Under the pieces are notes generated by a model. That model was not told the DNA's origin, ran no database searches, and was given only the letters and a program-made list of their open reading frames with translations. Of a stretch of DNA of 64,000 bases, positions 1 through 12,000 are shown in pieces. A program made the translations under genes and the position numbers. The DNA comes from Xylaria sp. FL1777. Lineage: Eukaryota > Ascomycota > Sordariomycetes > Xylariales > Xylariaceae. The DNA lies in the NCBI GenBank assembly GCA_022578965.1, contig MU400546.1, forward strand, positions 62,001 through 126,000. The letters run 5' to 3'. Each line of letters begins with the position of its first letter. The first letter of the stretch is position 1.

Positions 1-399
1 GGTTCTCATATGCTATGACATCAGCCAGCGACTGAGTTTAATCAACATGGAGCGAGTTGTCAGTATTTGACTTTTCCTCATCATTCTAACCAGCTCTAAC
101 ACCCCACATGATCGCAGTGGATCAAAGAGATCCGAAGCACATTTCGTGCAAGCGATCGCATTCCTCTCATGGTGGCCGGTCTGAAAAGGGACCTGAGATC
201 CGAGACTGATCCGAATGGCATCATATACCCCGAGGAAGGATACAAGGTATCACAAGGGATGAGGGCGGATAGATACATCGAATGCTCGGCGGTGACAGGT
301 GAGCTGCTCAAGTTGGCATTTGAGGATATATGTAATACAGCTGCACAGACGAAGACCGAAGCCGGCGGGCAGAGCGAAGGGGGCTGCACCCTGATGTGA
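1..399 (+). CDS. Rho-family small GTPase, 3' part (5' end outside the window)
   Basis: The C-terminal half of a Rho-type GTPase, a membrane-anchored switch for cell polarity and actin. Coding parts are 2-58 and 118-399, with an intron at 59-117 (GTCAGT donor, CAG acceptor). The first exon reads VLICYDIS, the usual strand and loop before the guanine-specificity region. The second carries VAGLKRDLR (the G4 position, with K and D), then ECSAVTGE (the G5 SAK-like position, here SAV), and ends in the CAAX box CTLM, which predicts prenylation. The G1 to G3 motifs lie beyond the left edge. I cannot say which fungal Rho subtype it is: residues around the G4 motif differ from Rho2, Rho3 and Rho4 as I remember them. 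It converges on RPC17, whose stop codon lies 103 bases away. Confidence 0.88.
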
Positions 400-502
400 A
401 TAGCTAGTGTCGGCGGATCATAGACCGAATGATTCGTGTAGATCCTCCAAAGCTGTGCCTCCAAATCTGTAGAGTCAATGTAATTTATGCTTAAGAAGAC
501 GG

Positions 503-1013
503 TCAGCTACCATCCTCGGTGGCTTCCATGGCATCTTCATGATCTTCTTCAGCGGGCGACGGGAATTCGCCCAGGACCTCAACGATGATGTTGATGATCT
601 CTTCCTGTTGCTGGTCGTCGAACCGTCCCTCCATTTCCTCGAGCACGGCATTGAGTGCGGGACTCGTCGTGGGCCGCATATTCACAATCATGATGCACTC
701 GCCCTTGGTGATATTGTAGGGCTGCAGCCTCTTGAGCAAAACAGGGATAGAGGCGACATCATACGGCAAAGGTTTCTGACTTAGAGGGCCGGGGAACGTC
801 TCGAAATACTTGAGCATCTGCACATCTTCGTAAGCCATGTGACTTGACTCGTGCAAATGATAGCAACTATAAGTCACTCGCCTCTCCTCGCAGCGTCTCT
901 AGATTGCTTGGACCGCGACGCTTTTGGGACTGATACTGCTTAGCTTGCTCGGCGAGGAATGTGTACACCTCAACATTGGTCAAGACAGCATTTTGGGCTT
1001 CGAGGATCCTCAT
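503..1013 (-). CDS. RPC17: DNA-directed RNA polymerase III subunit RPC17 (RPC9/CRCP)
   Basis: Subunit of the Pol III stalk, pairing with RPC25 to recruit initiation factors for tRNA and 5S rRNA transcription in the nucleus. Exons are 1013-882 and 817-503, giving 148 residues, the usual family size. The N-terminus (MRILEAQNAVLTN) and the central PLSQKPLPYD block are characteristic, followed by the helical HRDC-like part and an acidic tail. The intron (881-818, 64 nt) begins with GCGAGT and ends in GTGCAG. Only this GC-AG join puts exon 1 (ending NLETLRGE) directly before MLKYFETF with family spacing and in phase. GT donors nearby leave the frame broken. The ATG at 1013 is the first in frame and matches homologue starts. 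Confidence 0.9.
818..881 (-). other. GC-AG intron in RPC17
   Basis: A 64-nt intron with donor GCGAGT and acceptor GTGCAG. It is phase 0 on both sides. The reading frame continues past the donor into a stop within a few codons, so an intron is required here. Confidence 0.72.
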
Positions 1014-3536
1014 GTTGAGCAAAGCATCGGCTTGCAAGGTTACGGGTGATTATTTCAAATGTTTGCTCTGACTGCCCAGGTGATGTTCTCGAGATCTCAG
1101 GCATGTACTAGATAACTGCCCTTTAAAATTATGTTGCTTGTTTCTAGGATACTATTAAATGAGCTTTGTATCCTCCATCCCACCACACGTGACCTACAAT
1201 CTCTTCCAATCAGAGGCTTTCCCTAAGACCCACTTTGCAAAGCTTCAGGTATTCATTCCCCAGTCCCTCGATCCTTATCTGCCGTGCTTCTCCAAATATT
1301 TCGACTCTCCCAGCCCGTGACAGGCAACCGGACATCTCGAAACGTCCAAAATCCCCTCAACAGCTGGTGCAAAATGTTTCTTAACAACTAAGGAAAGGAA
1401 CAGGCCCGATTACCATCACGACGAGGTCTCCACTTAGATAGAACTCGGTATATGCGCCAGCTCTTTTGCTGTGGTCAGTTAGGCTATTACCGTAGGATCA
1501 AGTTACTAGACACCACACAAGAGACCGTTCCCTGGCCTGGCAGGCCCACCAGTGCCTTTCGAAACAAGACTAGGCTAAGGGTTGAAGGAAAAAAAGATAT
1601 CGTATCGCCCGTGTGTACTTCCATGGCAACCTGGCTTGGCGGCGGATAAGGGGTCACTGCACACTCAGGACACTACAGGATCAAAGGTAGGCAGCAGTAA
1701 GTTAGTTGCATTGAAGTCCAGCTTCCTTCCTTCTGGATGCAACTAAGATCATTCAATTCTAGACGTCATTGACCTCTCATCGGACATGTTCGACTGTTTG
1801 AAGCGTTGATGTACCATTCCTGGCTCTTTCAGAGCTTCTAAGGCCGTAGCCCTTTCCAGGGGTCAGGGGAACAAACTAACTACCCTTAACAGCTTCCCGT
1901 CCCACGCTGCTCTTATATGTCAATATTCCAAAGTCGCTTTCATATTTCAGGTTGTCTATGATGACATACCTCTGATCCTTTAACTCCATCGCACGTCGAT
2001 GTTGCTCGATAGCTCCCGCCCCGGCTGACTCGCTGCTCTACGGGCATGGCTACTGCCAGCACAGCATTCCATGGCTCTTGTTGAGATCGTAGGCTCTTCC
2101 AGAGTTCCATTGGCGTCATGTCTCTGCGATGTGGAATTATGGAGCAACTGTGAACATTGCTCGTTATCCATTGGCGAGGGACGATACCATAGTTTGAGAA
2201 AGCCGTGGAGGTTGAGGGACCATCTTCTGGGCCAGTTCGGGATAATGCTTCAGCAGGGACGGATTCTGAGATCGCGTCTGTATTCGAGCTTGATGATTGC
2301 TGTCGGTTCATCTTGGAACTCTCGAGTTTCGGGGTTGCTGAATTTCAGCACCTGATATTGGTGTCTAGGAAACGTGTCGAAACATATCGGCCTACGGCCC
2401 TGGATATCGACGAAAAACGGTCCTCAGGATATGTTTGTTACATACAAACCTTGGTCAGAAACTATAGAATTCCTGATGCTTAAATATGGCCATCGATCTG
2501 GGGTTTTCTCCTCGTTGCCTTACAGAATAGTGCATCTTTCCTTGTTTCAAAGCCCTGAATTGGCCGCACATGATTGTTCCCGATAGTCGTGGAGCTTAAC
2601 AGAATCAGCATTGTCATTCCGGAGCCCGTAAACGACTGCCGCCAGACAATAATGCAGCCACAGGTTTTGCGTGCAGGCTTCAGTTCAACCAAGTTAGCCG
2701 CAATCTCGGGATTAAGGCAAACTAAGCTGAGAGGCTGCTCAAAAAATGGCCACACCTTCTGTGAGCTGGCCGATAGTCCGGACAAGCATTGCCACGCGAT
2801 AATTATTGGTCAAAAAATGGCCGCAGACGTACTCCAGACCAGAAACAAAAGCGCCTCAACAACCCACCATCCAGAATTTCTCACCTTCTCCGCATCTCCC
2901 TACCGACCCCTGGGGTTAACCGCCATCGCGGCGGTACCCTTCGCTAGGGGACGGAACAAGTTGACAACTGTGACAGTTCCGCGATTGTCTGAACATTCTC
3001 AAATTCACATTAAGTCAGTTCATGGTCCTGGTACAATCTCTGGTTTTGGCCTTGGCCTGCAAGCCCTCATTTTTGAGTAGCTCTTTTTCGTCTCTTATCA
3101 ATTGCACCTCCTGTCCCTCCTTCATCCTTCAGTCACGCTTTCATACCCTTTCGCTAGCATTTCAAAAGGATTAACTGACTTTTTCCCCTTTGTTGCAGCG
3201 CGTCCAACGAAGTAGGTCTGCGCGGGGGCATATCCTCGCGCAAGCCACATTCAGGGGAGGGAACATGATCATCGAATAATACAGTATGATAGACGCTCCA
3301 TCCAACACACCGATCACGGGTTTCGTGCCTTTAGAAATTATATTGGCGATTATGACCTCTTATGCAACAATCTGAGAGACCCGTGCCACGCTGAACGCGA
3401 ACCGAGCCCCTGGCCCGAGAGTGCAGACAAAGCTGTGTCGGCTCCTCTCATTCCTGGTGAAGAGCAGCAGTATGTGAACCCTGCATTCTTGACGTATTGC
3501 TGCCATGCCCAGGAACAAGCCGGCGAGTTTAGCGAC
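1014..3536. other. Intergenic, no supported gene
   Basis: The promoter side of RPC17 and the upstream region of the zinc-finger gene. Open frames here are scattered over both strands without shared domains or splice logic. A 12-base direct repeat (CAAAAAATGGCC) lies at 2740-2751 and 2811-2822. From 3216 to 3536 the zinc-finger gene's frame stays open but contains no ATG, so a 5' exon of that gene may lie here. Confidence 0.6.
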
Positions 3537-4142
3537 ATGGCTCATCATATTATGAGAGATAACTATGTCCCTACTATCAATTCCATTTCTCCTGTCAGTC
3601 AGCCACTCCCGGTCGACCATCCTCACGATTACAACTTTTCACCCATGGAATACTCGTCGACTATCATCCCGTCGTCTACAACCAACCCAGGACCTTGTCA
3701 AACTTCAAGCTTATTGCGTCCTCGCATATTATTGCCATTTCCACCTCCTCGCCAAAACGTTAGTCCACCGGACTTCTTAAAAACAGATCGCGGTACTTTC
3801 AAATGTACCATCGAGGCTCACGGAGAATTTCTCGATTTGAGATCTCTCAAAAGGCACATAGAGAAGACTCGTAGCCATGGAGCCCTTAATGGTCTCACTT
3901 ACCGTTGCTGTTGTGGTAAGAGGTCGTCTAGGAAAGATGTTCATATGCGACACTTGCGCGGTATGGTCGAGAGCCATCGCTGTTCCCGATGCTGCAAGCT
4001 AAAGTCAAGATGCAAAGGACACTGCAGTCCTGTTACGTTTGTGTGTGTGTGTGGCCGAGAGGATGAAAAACGCAAGGATCACGAAGGGCATTATCAACAT
4101 TGCCAGCTTGGGCAAAAAGGAAGACCTCGGACAACTTTCTAA
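3537..4142 (+). CDS. C2H2-like zinc-finger protein, hypothetical
   Basis: Function not known; a nuclear nucleic-acid-binding role is inferred only from the fingers. From the first in-frame ATG (3537) the product is 201 residues. The N-terminal half is Pro/Ser-rich and probably disordered. The C-terminal half has repeated Cys/His clusters: FKCTIEAHGEF with RHIEKTRSHG, YRCCCGKRSS with HMRHLRG, HRCSRCCKLKSRCKGHC, and FVCVCGRED with HEGHYQHC. These look like degenerate C2H2 fingers in a row, as seen in many ascomycete proteins. The same frame is open back to 3216, just after a possible acceptor (gtag), so the true protein may be longer and spliced. No intron is seen inside the finger region. Confidence 0.6.
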   Translation: MAHHIMRDNYVPTINSISPVSQPLPVDHPHDYNFSPMEYSSTIIPSSTTNPGPCQTSSLLRPRILLPFPPPRQNVSPPDFLKTDRGTFKCTIEAHGEFLDLRSLKRHIEKTRSHGALNGLTYRCCCGKRSSRKDVHMRHLRGMVESHRCSRCCKLKSRCKGHCSPVTFVCVCGREDEKRKDHEGHYQHCQLGQKGRPRTTF

Positions 4143-6082
4143 CAGTTGAGCATTGGATTTGAAACTGCCATTTCCACTGGGTGCGGAATCCGATGAGACG
4201 TGAACTCTGGATTAATTCAACATTTAGCCTTGGGTGAAGCCTACCTAACATATTGTTTTTGATGATTTGGGAAGGGGTCAGCCTTTGAACAAGGGAGAAA
4301 GCTATCCAACATCCTAGCTACCTCGAGGTATTCAGTCTCAAAAGATATCTAACCATCAAGGCGTGGGAAGATTATTCAACTTCTGAGAAAAGGCGTAGAG
4401 AGCAACCGGAGATCCAACATGTAAGATAGAACCGCCCTAACACGGTTTTAGAGGAAATGGAGTCGTTTGTTGATGACCTCGCCTAGTTAAGTATAACTAG
4501 GGCTGATGTCAGGGCTTGGAACTGAGTTATTGACTCTCTATTCTGCATACAATAATCTTTTATGGCTGCAAAAGTCCATGCCTCCCATCAGGGCTGTTGC
4601 CGAGCATGGTGGCTGTCCTTGAGTCTATATACAATTGGTTCGGGCTTCCTAACCTCCGGGGTCCGCCATTATGTCTCAGACTAGCGAGGGCTGAATAGCT
4701 TCACTTCTGGATACGCGAGACAGTCTTAATAGGTCTCAATTCAGCGTAGTACGGTCCTGGTGTCTCACCGAACTATGCGTCTGGAGATAGCACAAGGTGT
4801 TCAGCACGTTCAGCGCGTGTAACATTAAGAGGAACAACATGTGCATGGTTTGACCGTAACGGGACACCTGGCACCACAACCTTATACGTAAACGCATTAG
4901 ACCGTAGAGTCAGAGACGGCCCCATCCGCGCTCCCAATAGCGAGGCAATGTGTCTGTATATTGCAAGAATTCTATATACAGAGGGAAGGTGGAAGAGCAA
5001 GTCGAGTCTTGACTACGTGAGAGATGAGGCCATTTGTAGAGGCGAGCAATTGACTCCGTTGAGGCAGTTGTAGGAGGGAAGAACCCCTTAATTAGCACTC
5101 CGAGGCTGGGAAGTCTATCTGCAGTGTGTTGCATCACATGGGGTGACCTTAGCTGGAGTTGGTCAAGAACCGAAGACTATCGCGCCAATTAAAGTAGAAG
5201 CGAAATACCAACTTGATGCTTAGAAGAAGTCGTGGACGAGTGGCTGTTGGGAAATACCGAACTCACAACGGGCGGTCACTAAGCTCGGTGTTGAGGTATA
5301 AATCGCTGTTTTAATGATGCTTGCCGAGAGGAGACGCAAGGGATACTACCTGGTGAGAAACCCAGTATCTTATACATATGATAGGGGTCTCAGCGATGGC
5401 AGAATATTTTTAATTATAAGACATGTAGATACATCTTCAATTAAAGGTCTAGGTGTACCTTTTTTCCTCCGTTCTTTTTCTTTTCTCCCTCAAGGTCTTA
5501 GATAACATCATCACAGTCGATGAGTATAATGAAATCCGAGGAGTGCGGTTGGAGGGAGGGTTCGGAGAGATGCTCTTGACACAGCGTTTACTCTAGGTGA
5601 TTAATTGGTAGGAAATGCTCGAAACTAAGCCGACGATCCATTGAGTTCTACTTGAGTTCAACATAGCTTCTCCAAATTTATTTTCCCCAGGGTTGACGTT
5701 ATCTGCTGACTCGTCAGGGTCTTGACCTGCGGGGAACATGGCGATATGTGGCGACTCGGAGGTATATTCTCCAATGAATGCAGAAAAACCCTATACTCTT
5801 CGCACATCTAGTACGAACTCTACTACAGATTAAAAGCGTCTCGATTGGGAAACTGTAGCGTTTGCCGTGTTAGCTCGTTCTCGAAACTGAGGTTGGAGGA
5901 TATCCTAAGATGCGACTTGGTATCATCATGACGTTTCGAAAATGGGGACTGTCGCCACGGGACGATCTCGCCCCATGCGATATAGATAAAGTCTACTAGA
6001 AAGCCTACAACTCGAGAAAGGGACAACTATTCGTCTCTCCTGGTCTCTGTTAAGAACTGTGAAACATTAGGCTAATCCAGCA
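4143..6082. other. Intergenic, no supported gene
   Basis: About 1.9 kb with short open frames only. None has a recognisable motif or a convincing intron join. It contains the 3' flank of the zinc-finger gene and the promoter of the next plus-strand gene. Confidence 0.55.
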
Positions 6083-6701
6083 ATGCCATCTGGAAAAGGA
6101 AACAAGAATCAATCTCGTGGACTCGACTACGGCGCGTCCATGGCAGGGGAGAACGTCGATTTCGCGGGGGATTCAAACCTCGAATCGGTAAGTACTCCTT
6201 CCTTCGATATAGATGTGGCATCCAACATAATAGCACACCTAGCCTAAACATTGGATAACATAGCCCGGACGTCGAGACAGAGCTCTCATCGACAAGCTCA
6301 AAGACGCCCTGAAGCCAGGTGACGCGAGAAGAGCTTCAGCCGACACGACACATGATGGCCGACATGGCAGCATAGAAGAAGTCATGCAGCCCGGCCACCG
6401 CGACTACGATGAGAACGCGCGCCGGGGTAGTGGCTGGCTTGATGGGCTTGGCCAAAGGTCTCGTGCTCCGGATCAAGGTGGACAGAGACGGGGCAGCATA
6501 CTTGATCAGACACGATTCGGTCACCAGCAGCAATACGACCAGGGAGAGGATACGGGAGGAGGTCTCATAGATTCGGTGAAGAGGAAGGTCGCGGCTGGAC
6601 GCAATGAGATTTATAGAGACTCGTCAGATGTGAACAAGGCTGATGAGAGTAAGGTCCCTGGGAGTATGTATCGCACTCTTCGGGATGAATTCTCAAAATA
6701 G
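6083..6701 (+). CDS. Small hydrophilic hypothetical protein
   Basis: Not recognised. Two exons, 6083-6187 and 6264-6701, joined by an intron with GTAAGT donor and CATAG acceptor (76 nt, phase 0), give 180 residues. The protein is very polar, rich in Gly, Arg, Asp, Gln and Ser, with no membrane segment or signal peptide, so it is probably disordered. The first exon reads SRGLDYGASMAGENVDFAG and the last ends in YRTLRDEFSK. The composition resembles hydrophilins or stress-associated proteins of filamentous fungi, but I cannot place it in a family. The clean intron in frame and the sustained open frame on both sides argue that it is a real gene. Confidence 0.6.
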
Positions 6702-7459
6702 GGGCTCTCATTTTGAGGTGATAGTCCTCAGATGGTGAATGGAGGACGGTATATACTATGTCTATGTCATGAGTACATGGGTGTCGAATAAAGTCACGAC
6801 ACATCTTTCAGCTGTGGATTGAATCCCCACGACCTGTTTATGAGGGGCGTCATGCTACCCTTCGCGGCTGCATCGAGAAAGGAATTCCTCAAGACATCGA
6901 CTTTAAAACCTCTGTTTTCGATTAGCACAACCTACGTTGATGATTTCATTTGGATAGTAAAGAGCGAGTCAACATGGAGGCCAATATGTGCCCATTAGTC
7001 CAGAGGATATGATCTATGTACATTGACACTGCGTAATACCTATCTACAACCACGTAAGGAAAATCTTATTGGGCTGGCCCTTATGCATAATTAACGGCTG
7101 ACTGTTACCATATTATCCTAACTGTGGTATGCTAAGACGAGAAAGGCATTTACTAAGTTGTCACAAGGCCAAGGCCAGCTTTCAAACAGAGGTATCTTTT
7201 GGGAGGCTGGTTTTTGCATATCTGGTTCTCGGATTATGACGCGTGGAGGGAGTGCAGACAACGTAGCATTTGCTACCCGACTACATTCAGGTAGGAATAG
7301 AGGTCTGAATTACTGGCCTGTAGACATAAGCACACAGCTCACCGAATCAGCCGCTCAGCCACCTCTCTCCAAACTGCGGGGTTGTAAAATCTCGGGACCA
7401 GCAAGGCTGTCCAAAGAGTGTAGAAACTTGAAGACGTTGTCTTCTGCTTCAGCGGTGCA
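6702..7459. other. Intergenic, upstream of the NLR gene
   Basis: About 760 bases. A 170-codon open frame on the plus strand (7158-7670) crosses the first exon and intron of the NLR gene in another frame and shows no motif, so I treat it as chance. No other structure seen. Confidence 0.55.
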
Positions 7460-10400
7460 ATGGAATTCCGTAATGGCATCAACAAGGTTTACACCCCCTA
7501 TCCGGGCACTCAGCCAGTGGCCAAGTATGTATAGTTGCTCTAAAATCGAATCAGGAGGATGTCAGCTAACCTTAAAAGCATCATTTTCATTCACGGATTG
7601 TTTGGTGGTCCCTGGAAGACATTCGCGACCATCACAAAAGACGATACCACTAACCAAAATTCATCCGTAAATTGCATAGCTTCGTCGCGCAGGTCAAAGA
7701 CTTCTAGAATCATCTACTGGCCCCGAGATTTGTTGCCGAACAGCATACAAAACATCAATGTATTTAGCTTCGGCTACGATGCTAGTGTTGAAAGATTTAT
7801 GAGTGCTGCAGGATCGAATACTGTACATCACCATGGGAGAAACCTGTTAAACTCTCTGAGCGACTTGCTCAAGGAGCATAGCGTAAGGAGGCGTTTTTAT
7901 ATAGCTTAGACGACTTCGCTAACATCTTTCCCCTAAGGCTTTACCTCTTTTCATAGTTGTTCATAGCTTGGGCGGATTAGTAGTAAAGGAGGTAAGTCTC
8001 GCTCCTAGCCTCAAAGATATAGCTAACACTCTTACGAGGCGTTGAATCAATCAGCGCAGTCTTTTGATATCGAACGCTCTAGCGTTCTCCAGATGACCCG
8101 CGGTGTCATCTTTCTTGGAACACCTCACCGCGGCTCGAGTGCTGCCACATATGGTCGCGTAGTGTTTAGGCTTACGAAAATCTTTGCGCTTCAAAATGCA
8201 AACATCAGTTTAATCTCGTCTTTAGAGAGAAACTCAGACACATTAGAACGCATCTCGACAACATTCGTTGACACCTTGGCAAAAGCTAAAGACCTCAAAC
8301 TCTGGTCTTTTGCTGAGGAGAAACAGATCAGATGGGGGCTGGTTGGCATGCACATAGTACCGCCCGAATCAGCCAAGATTGGCCATGAACGGGAAAACTG
8401 GGGTACCATCTCAGGGGACCATCGTCAGATCGCAAAGTATTCAAAGGCTACTGACGAGGGTTTCGTCAAAGTTAGCAATGTGTTAAAAGGCTGGATCGAT
8501 GAGATTCTCTTCACGGGTAGGCATCTTTGTCCTCACCTTTCACAACATCATATTTAGTCTCATATATGTCGCTAACGTAGTCACTAGTAACCACTGAAGA
8601 TAGACATCTCTACGAAGGTAGGTAGTAACCACTCAACCAGGACGAGAAATTGCTAATCGATCCAAGACTGTCTCAAAAGTTTGAATGATCCGGAAGCACG
8701 ACTTCGCATCGGGGAAGTAAGTCAGGCGTCTCGTGTCAATAAAGGCAGCTTCGAATGGCTCTTCACAAAGAGGGTTGCATACGCTGAATGGCTGGCGGAC
8801 GATGGTTCTATTTATGATCCAATTTTTTGGATCACAGGGAAACCTGGTTCGGGCAAATCTACTCTGATGCGTTTCGCGCTCGAGGACCCTCGTAGCGAGT
8901 CGCTTTTACCTCCGTCCATAGGTCATCCAATGGCCTATTTCTTCCACCTTCGAGGGAAGTCACTAGTCCAGAAAAGTTTACAAGGCAGTGAGTATCATTG
9001 ACAGTTTCTTTAAGTCATGTTTCTATTGCTATTGAAGCCGGGGGAGGAGGGGCGGAATTCTTGTAGGAGTTCACATTAAGTACGACCTTCACTGATTTTC
9101 AACGACCAAGTGATGCAAGAAATCCTTTATCGGATTCTGAAACAATTTCCCGAATTTTTCGTGCTTCTAAAACCAATCTACGAAAGAACGGTATCGAAGA
9201 CAAGCTTTGAAGTCAAATGGGACCTGGATGATCTCATCGAAGGGTTCAGCCTAATCCCTGATCTCACAGCTTCGAGCATGAAAGGTAGACCTCGAATATT
9301 TTTATTCATCGATGCCCTCGACGAGAACCAAGAACAAAAATACAACGAAAAGCTGGTGCGAGTCCTCGAAGATATCGTCTCGAAGTACCGAGTGCGAAAT
9401 GCGCGACCTGGCGCCCCATTGTTGAAAATATGCCTTGCAAGTCGACCTTGGCCGCTATTTCGTTCAGCGTTTGGAGGGACGCCAAGAATACCTTCCTTTG
9501 CAGTGAATGATTACACGGAAGCTGATATTAAAGCGTACACTAAGTCTCTGCTACTCAAGCCTCTTTCAGGAACTGAGTATCCTGAACACTATCAGCAGTC
9601 AGTGCTGAGTCTTGCAGAAAGGATTACGGATCTAGCCCAAGGCGTATTCGTGTGGGTTAGGGTTGTGGTTGACAGCCTATGTCAGCATATAGTTGATGGT
9701 ACACCCGTTAATTTGCTAGATGATATTGTAAGGAGATATCCTAGTGAGCTTGATGAGCTTTACGAATATACTATTCGACGGATCCCCAAAGAATATCAAA
9801 AAGAGACCGAGGTGGCACTCAAGGTAGTGCAGCAGAGCCGGGTACAACTCAAACTTAGAGCATTATACAGCATATGCCAAATATGCACCGGGAATACATC
9901 ATATCATATCGAGCACCTAGGAGATCCTGCTAGTTGGCTAGCTAGTCGTGGTGGAGGTCTCATTGAGACAACATCTCACATGGAGGATAGGGCTCACCAG
10001 AGGGACGACGAGGTCCAGTTCATTCATCAGACAGTGCAGGACTTCGTACGACAGGGAATTAAAGGGCTTTCAGAAGAGCGAAGTACCGATCCTTCACTTT
10101 CAATCAGTGGCAGCCAGTTCCTCGCCTTCACATGTCGATTTAGGCCACTTTATCCACATCTGCAACCTGTCTACAAAGACGTATTTCATTATCTCAGAGA
10201 TATAGAGCAGGCCATGGATCTCGTCTCTCCGGCTCAAAGAATCACACAATTTAATGAGACCAGACACATTCAAGATGCGGTCAACCTTCGGGCTCATCGC
10301 CCATCCGAGTATGATGATATATTCAAAGGCAGCCCCACTCCTTACACGGATCATCTGCCTATGTTCGACTGGGCTGTCACTATCAATCCTCATACCACCC

Positions 10401-11212
10401 CAGGCGACGATGAAAAAGAGTATCTAGAGAAATATATGCCGATACTACAGGATCTTTACTATTTTGCTACAGATTTTGTTCTTCCCATACCGAGGTCTGA
10501 TCTCGAACAGTCCACTTTTCTTCGTTCCATCGCAGTCGCAGTCGCAGTCGCTAATTGCTGTCTGGTTGCAGCTCTAGGACCACGGTTGTCGACTAGTAGG
10601 ACCGATCGGCCCCGGATGCTCCGTAAAATCCTGTTGTTTACTGAAGCAGAGGTTGATATGGACGTTAATTTTTATGATCCGACGTTAAAATATTTGATGT
10701 GCAAATTTGTACCATGTTTGGACTTCGATCACGACTCACTCGGGTTGGCCACGCTCTTGGTATCAGCTATCCCAAATGAGCACATCGACGGCCAAGCTCT
10801 GTTGCAAATGACAGAAATACTCTTGTCTTCTGGTGTATCAATCCCTGAGCTTATATCGAAACAGGTCCGTTTAATCGGCCTTCCTTATATGTCTCTTCTT
10901 AATTTTGTTGTGAGATTCAAAGAAGATCGCCGAGAGGCTTGGATAAGCTTACTCCGTCGCTATGGGGCTAGCCTGTCTGACGAAGAATTCACTTGGACCA
11001 ACCAAATAGCATTGTCGGCGTCACTTTCAGATAGAAATCTCACCGTCAACAAGATATCGGGAGAAGAAAGGGATTGTACACCCAGTGCAATAGTGATAAT
11101 AGGGCTCGGTTTCGCCCATGGAGTATTTGGCAACCTAGGACTGGCTCGAGCTTGTTTTGCAGTTCCTAGGAATGGGGGGAGCGAGGAATTCAGTGAGGCA
11201 GGGCAATCCTGA
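7460..11212 (+). CDS. Fungal NLR: SesB-like alpha/beta-hydrolase plus NACHT NTPase
   Basis: A NOD-like receptor of the type tied to heterokaryon incompatibility and programmed cell death in fungi. Seven exons join in frame with no stop: 7460-7524, 7579-7882, 7938-7991, 8039-8516, 8588-8617, 8667-8987, 9111-11212, for 1117 residues. Residues about 20-310 are an alpha/beta-hydrolase: IIFIHGLFGG, then nucleophile elbow VVHSLGGLVVKE (Ser133), GTPHRGS, and SGDHRQIAKY supplying the likely catalytic His. A linker (DCLKSLNDPEAR) leads to NACHT: Walker A GKPGSGKST at about 368-376, Walker B LFIDALDE, then CLASRPWP. Downstream HQTVQDFV is typical of these proteins. I see no WD40, ankyrin or TPR repeats in the last 400 residues. 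Weak point: the exon 4 acceptor is GAG. Confidence 0.88.
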
Positions 11213-12000
11213 TTAGTGAAGAAAAGGGAGAGCGGGGTCCTCTTCCCACACTACGAGTACCTGGTGCGAGGAGAGACTACTTCGTGATCTCCTGGATTTC
11301 TTCTTGATTCTCTGCTGGCTTGCATGATCTGCCTGCCGTGCTGATGGATAGTCTATCAATGTCTGGCGTGCAGGCGTGGAATTTCAATGATCTGTGAAGT
11401 ACTGTAATATGTTATATTAATAGACGGTGCACATCGAGAAGATATGGTTATCGCTAAAAAGCTTATCAACCCAAGCGATCGTGAGCATTAGGGGGCTTAT
11501 TGGGTTGGTGACCTTCATGATGACTCGTTGGATATTTTGGTTGACGGCAATAGACTAGCGGTATAGAAGCAATACGATGGCTGGGTAGATCACAAGTTTA
11601 ATGTGGTTATGTGTATAGAAAAGTGAGAACTACTCGTCGAATGAGACTGGTTGCCGCTTCTCTCGGTGGATCTACTTAAGACGACAAACCTCTCTAGAAA
11701 TGGGGTCGGTAAAAAAGGCTCATACACCGCTCAGTGAGTAAGCTCATCGAGAAAAGGCCCGCAGGTGAGGGTCGAAATCTCCTTGCTCTACATAGGTAAC
11801 TGCACAATGAAATACGTAGTCAAGATGTAGAGTCTTTAAAATGAACCTTTGGCTTGACTTGTATGAATTCTGGCGGGTCACACGTGGTTGGCAAGATAAA
11901 GTAACATCGCTGCACCATCTCTAACTGGAACCCGAATATTGTCAAAGGTACCTTATGAGCGATGATTTTTCTCGGGGAATGTCCACTTGAACAAAGTGGG
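11213..12000. other. Intergenic between NLR and ORC6 (convergent)
   Basis: About 790 bases, moderately AT-rich, holding the 3' flanks of the two converging genes. Nothing else seen. Confidence 0.6.

Noticed and set aside
2574..3080. 168-codon plus-strand frame
   Set aside because: It has no ATG start, no motif and an equally open antisense partner; composition looks random.
7158..7670. 170-codon plus-strand frame
   Set aside because: It overlaps exon 1 and intron 1 of the NLR gene in another frame and has no domain.
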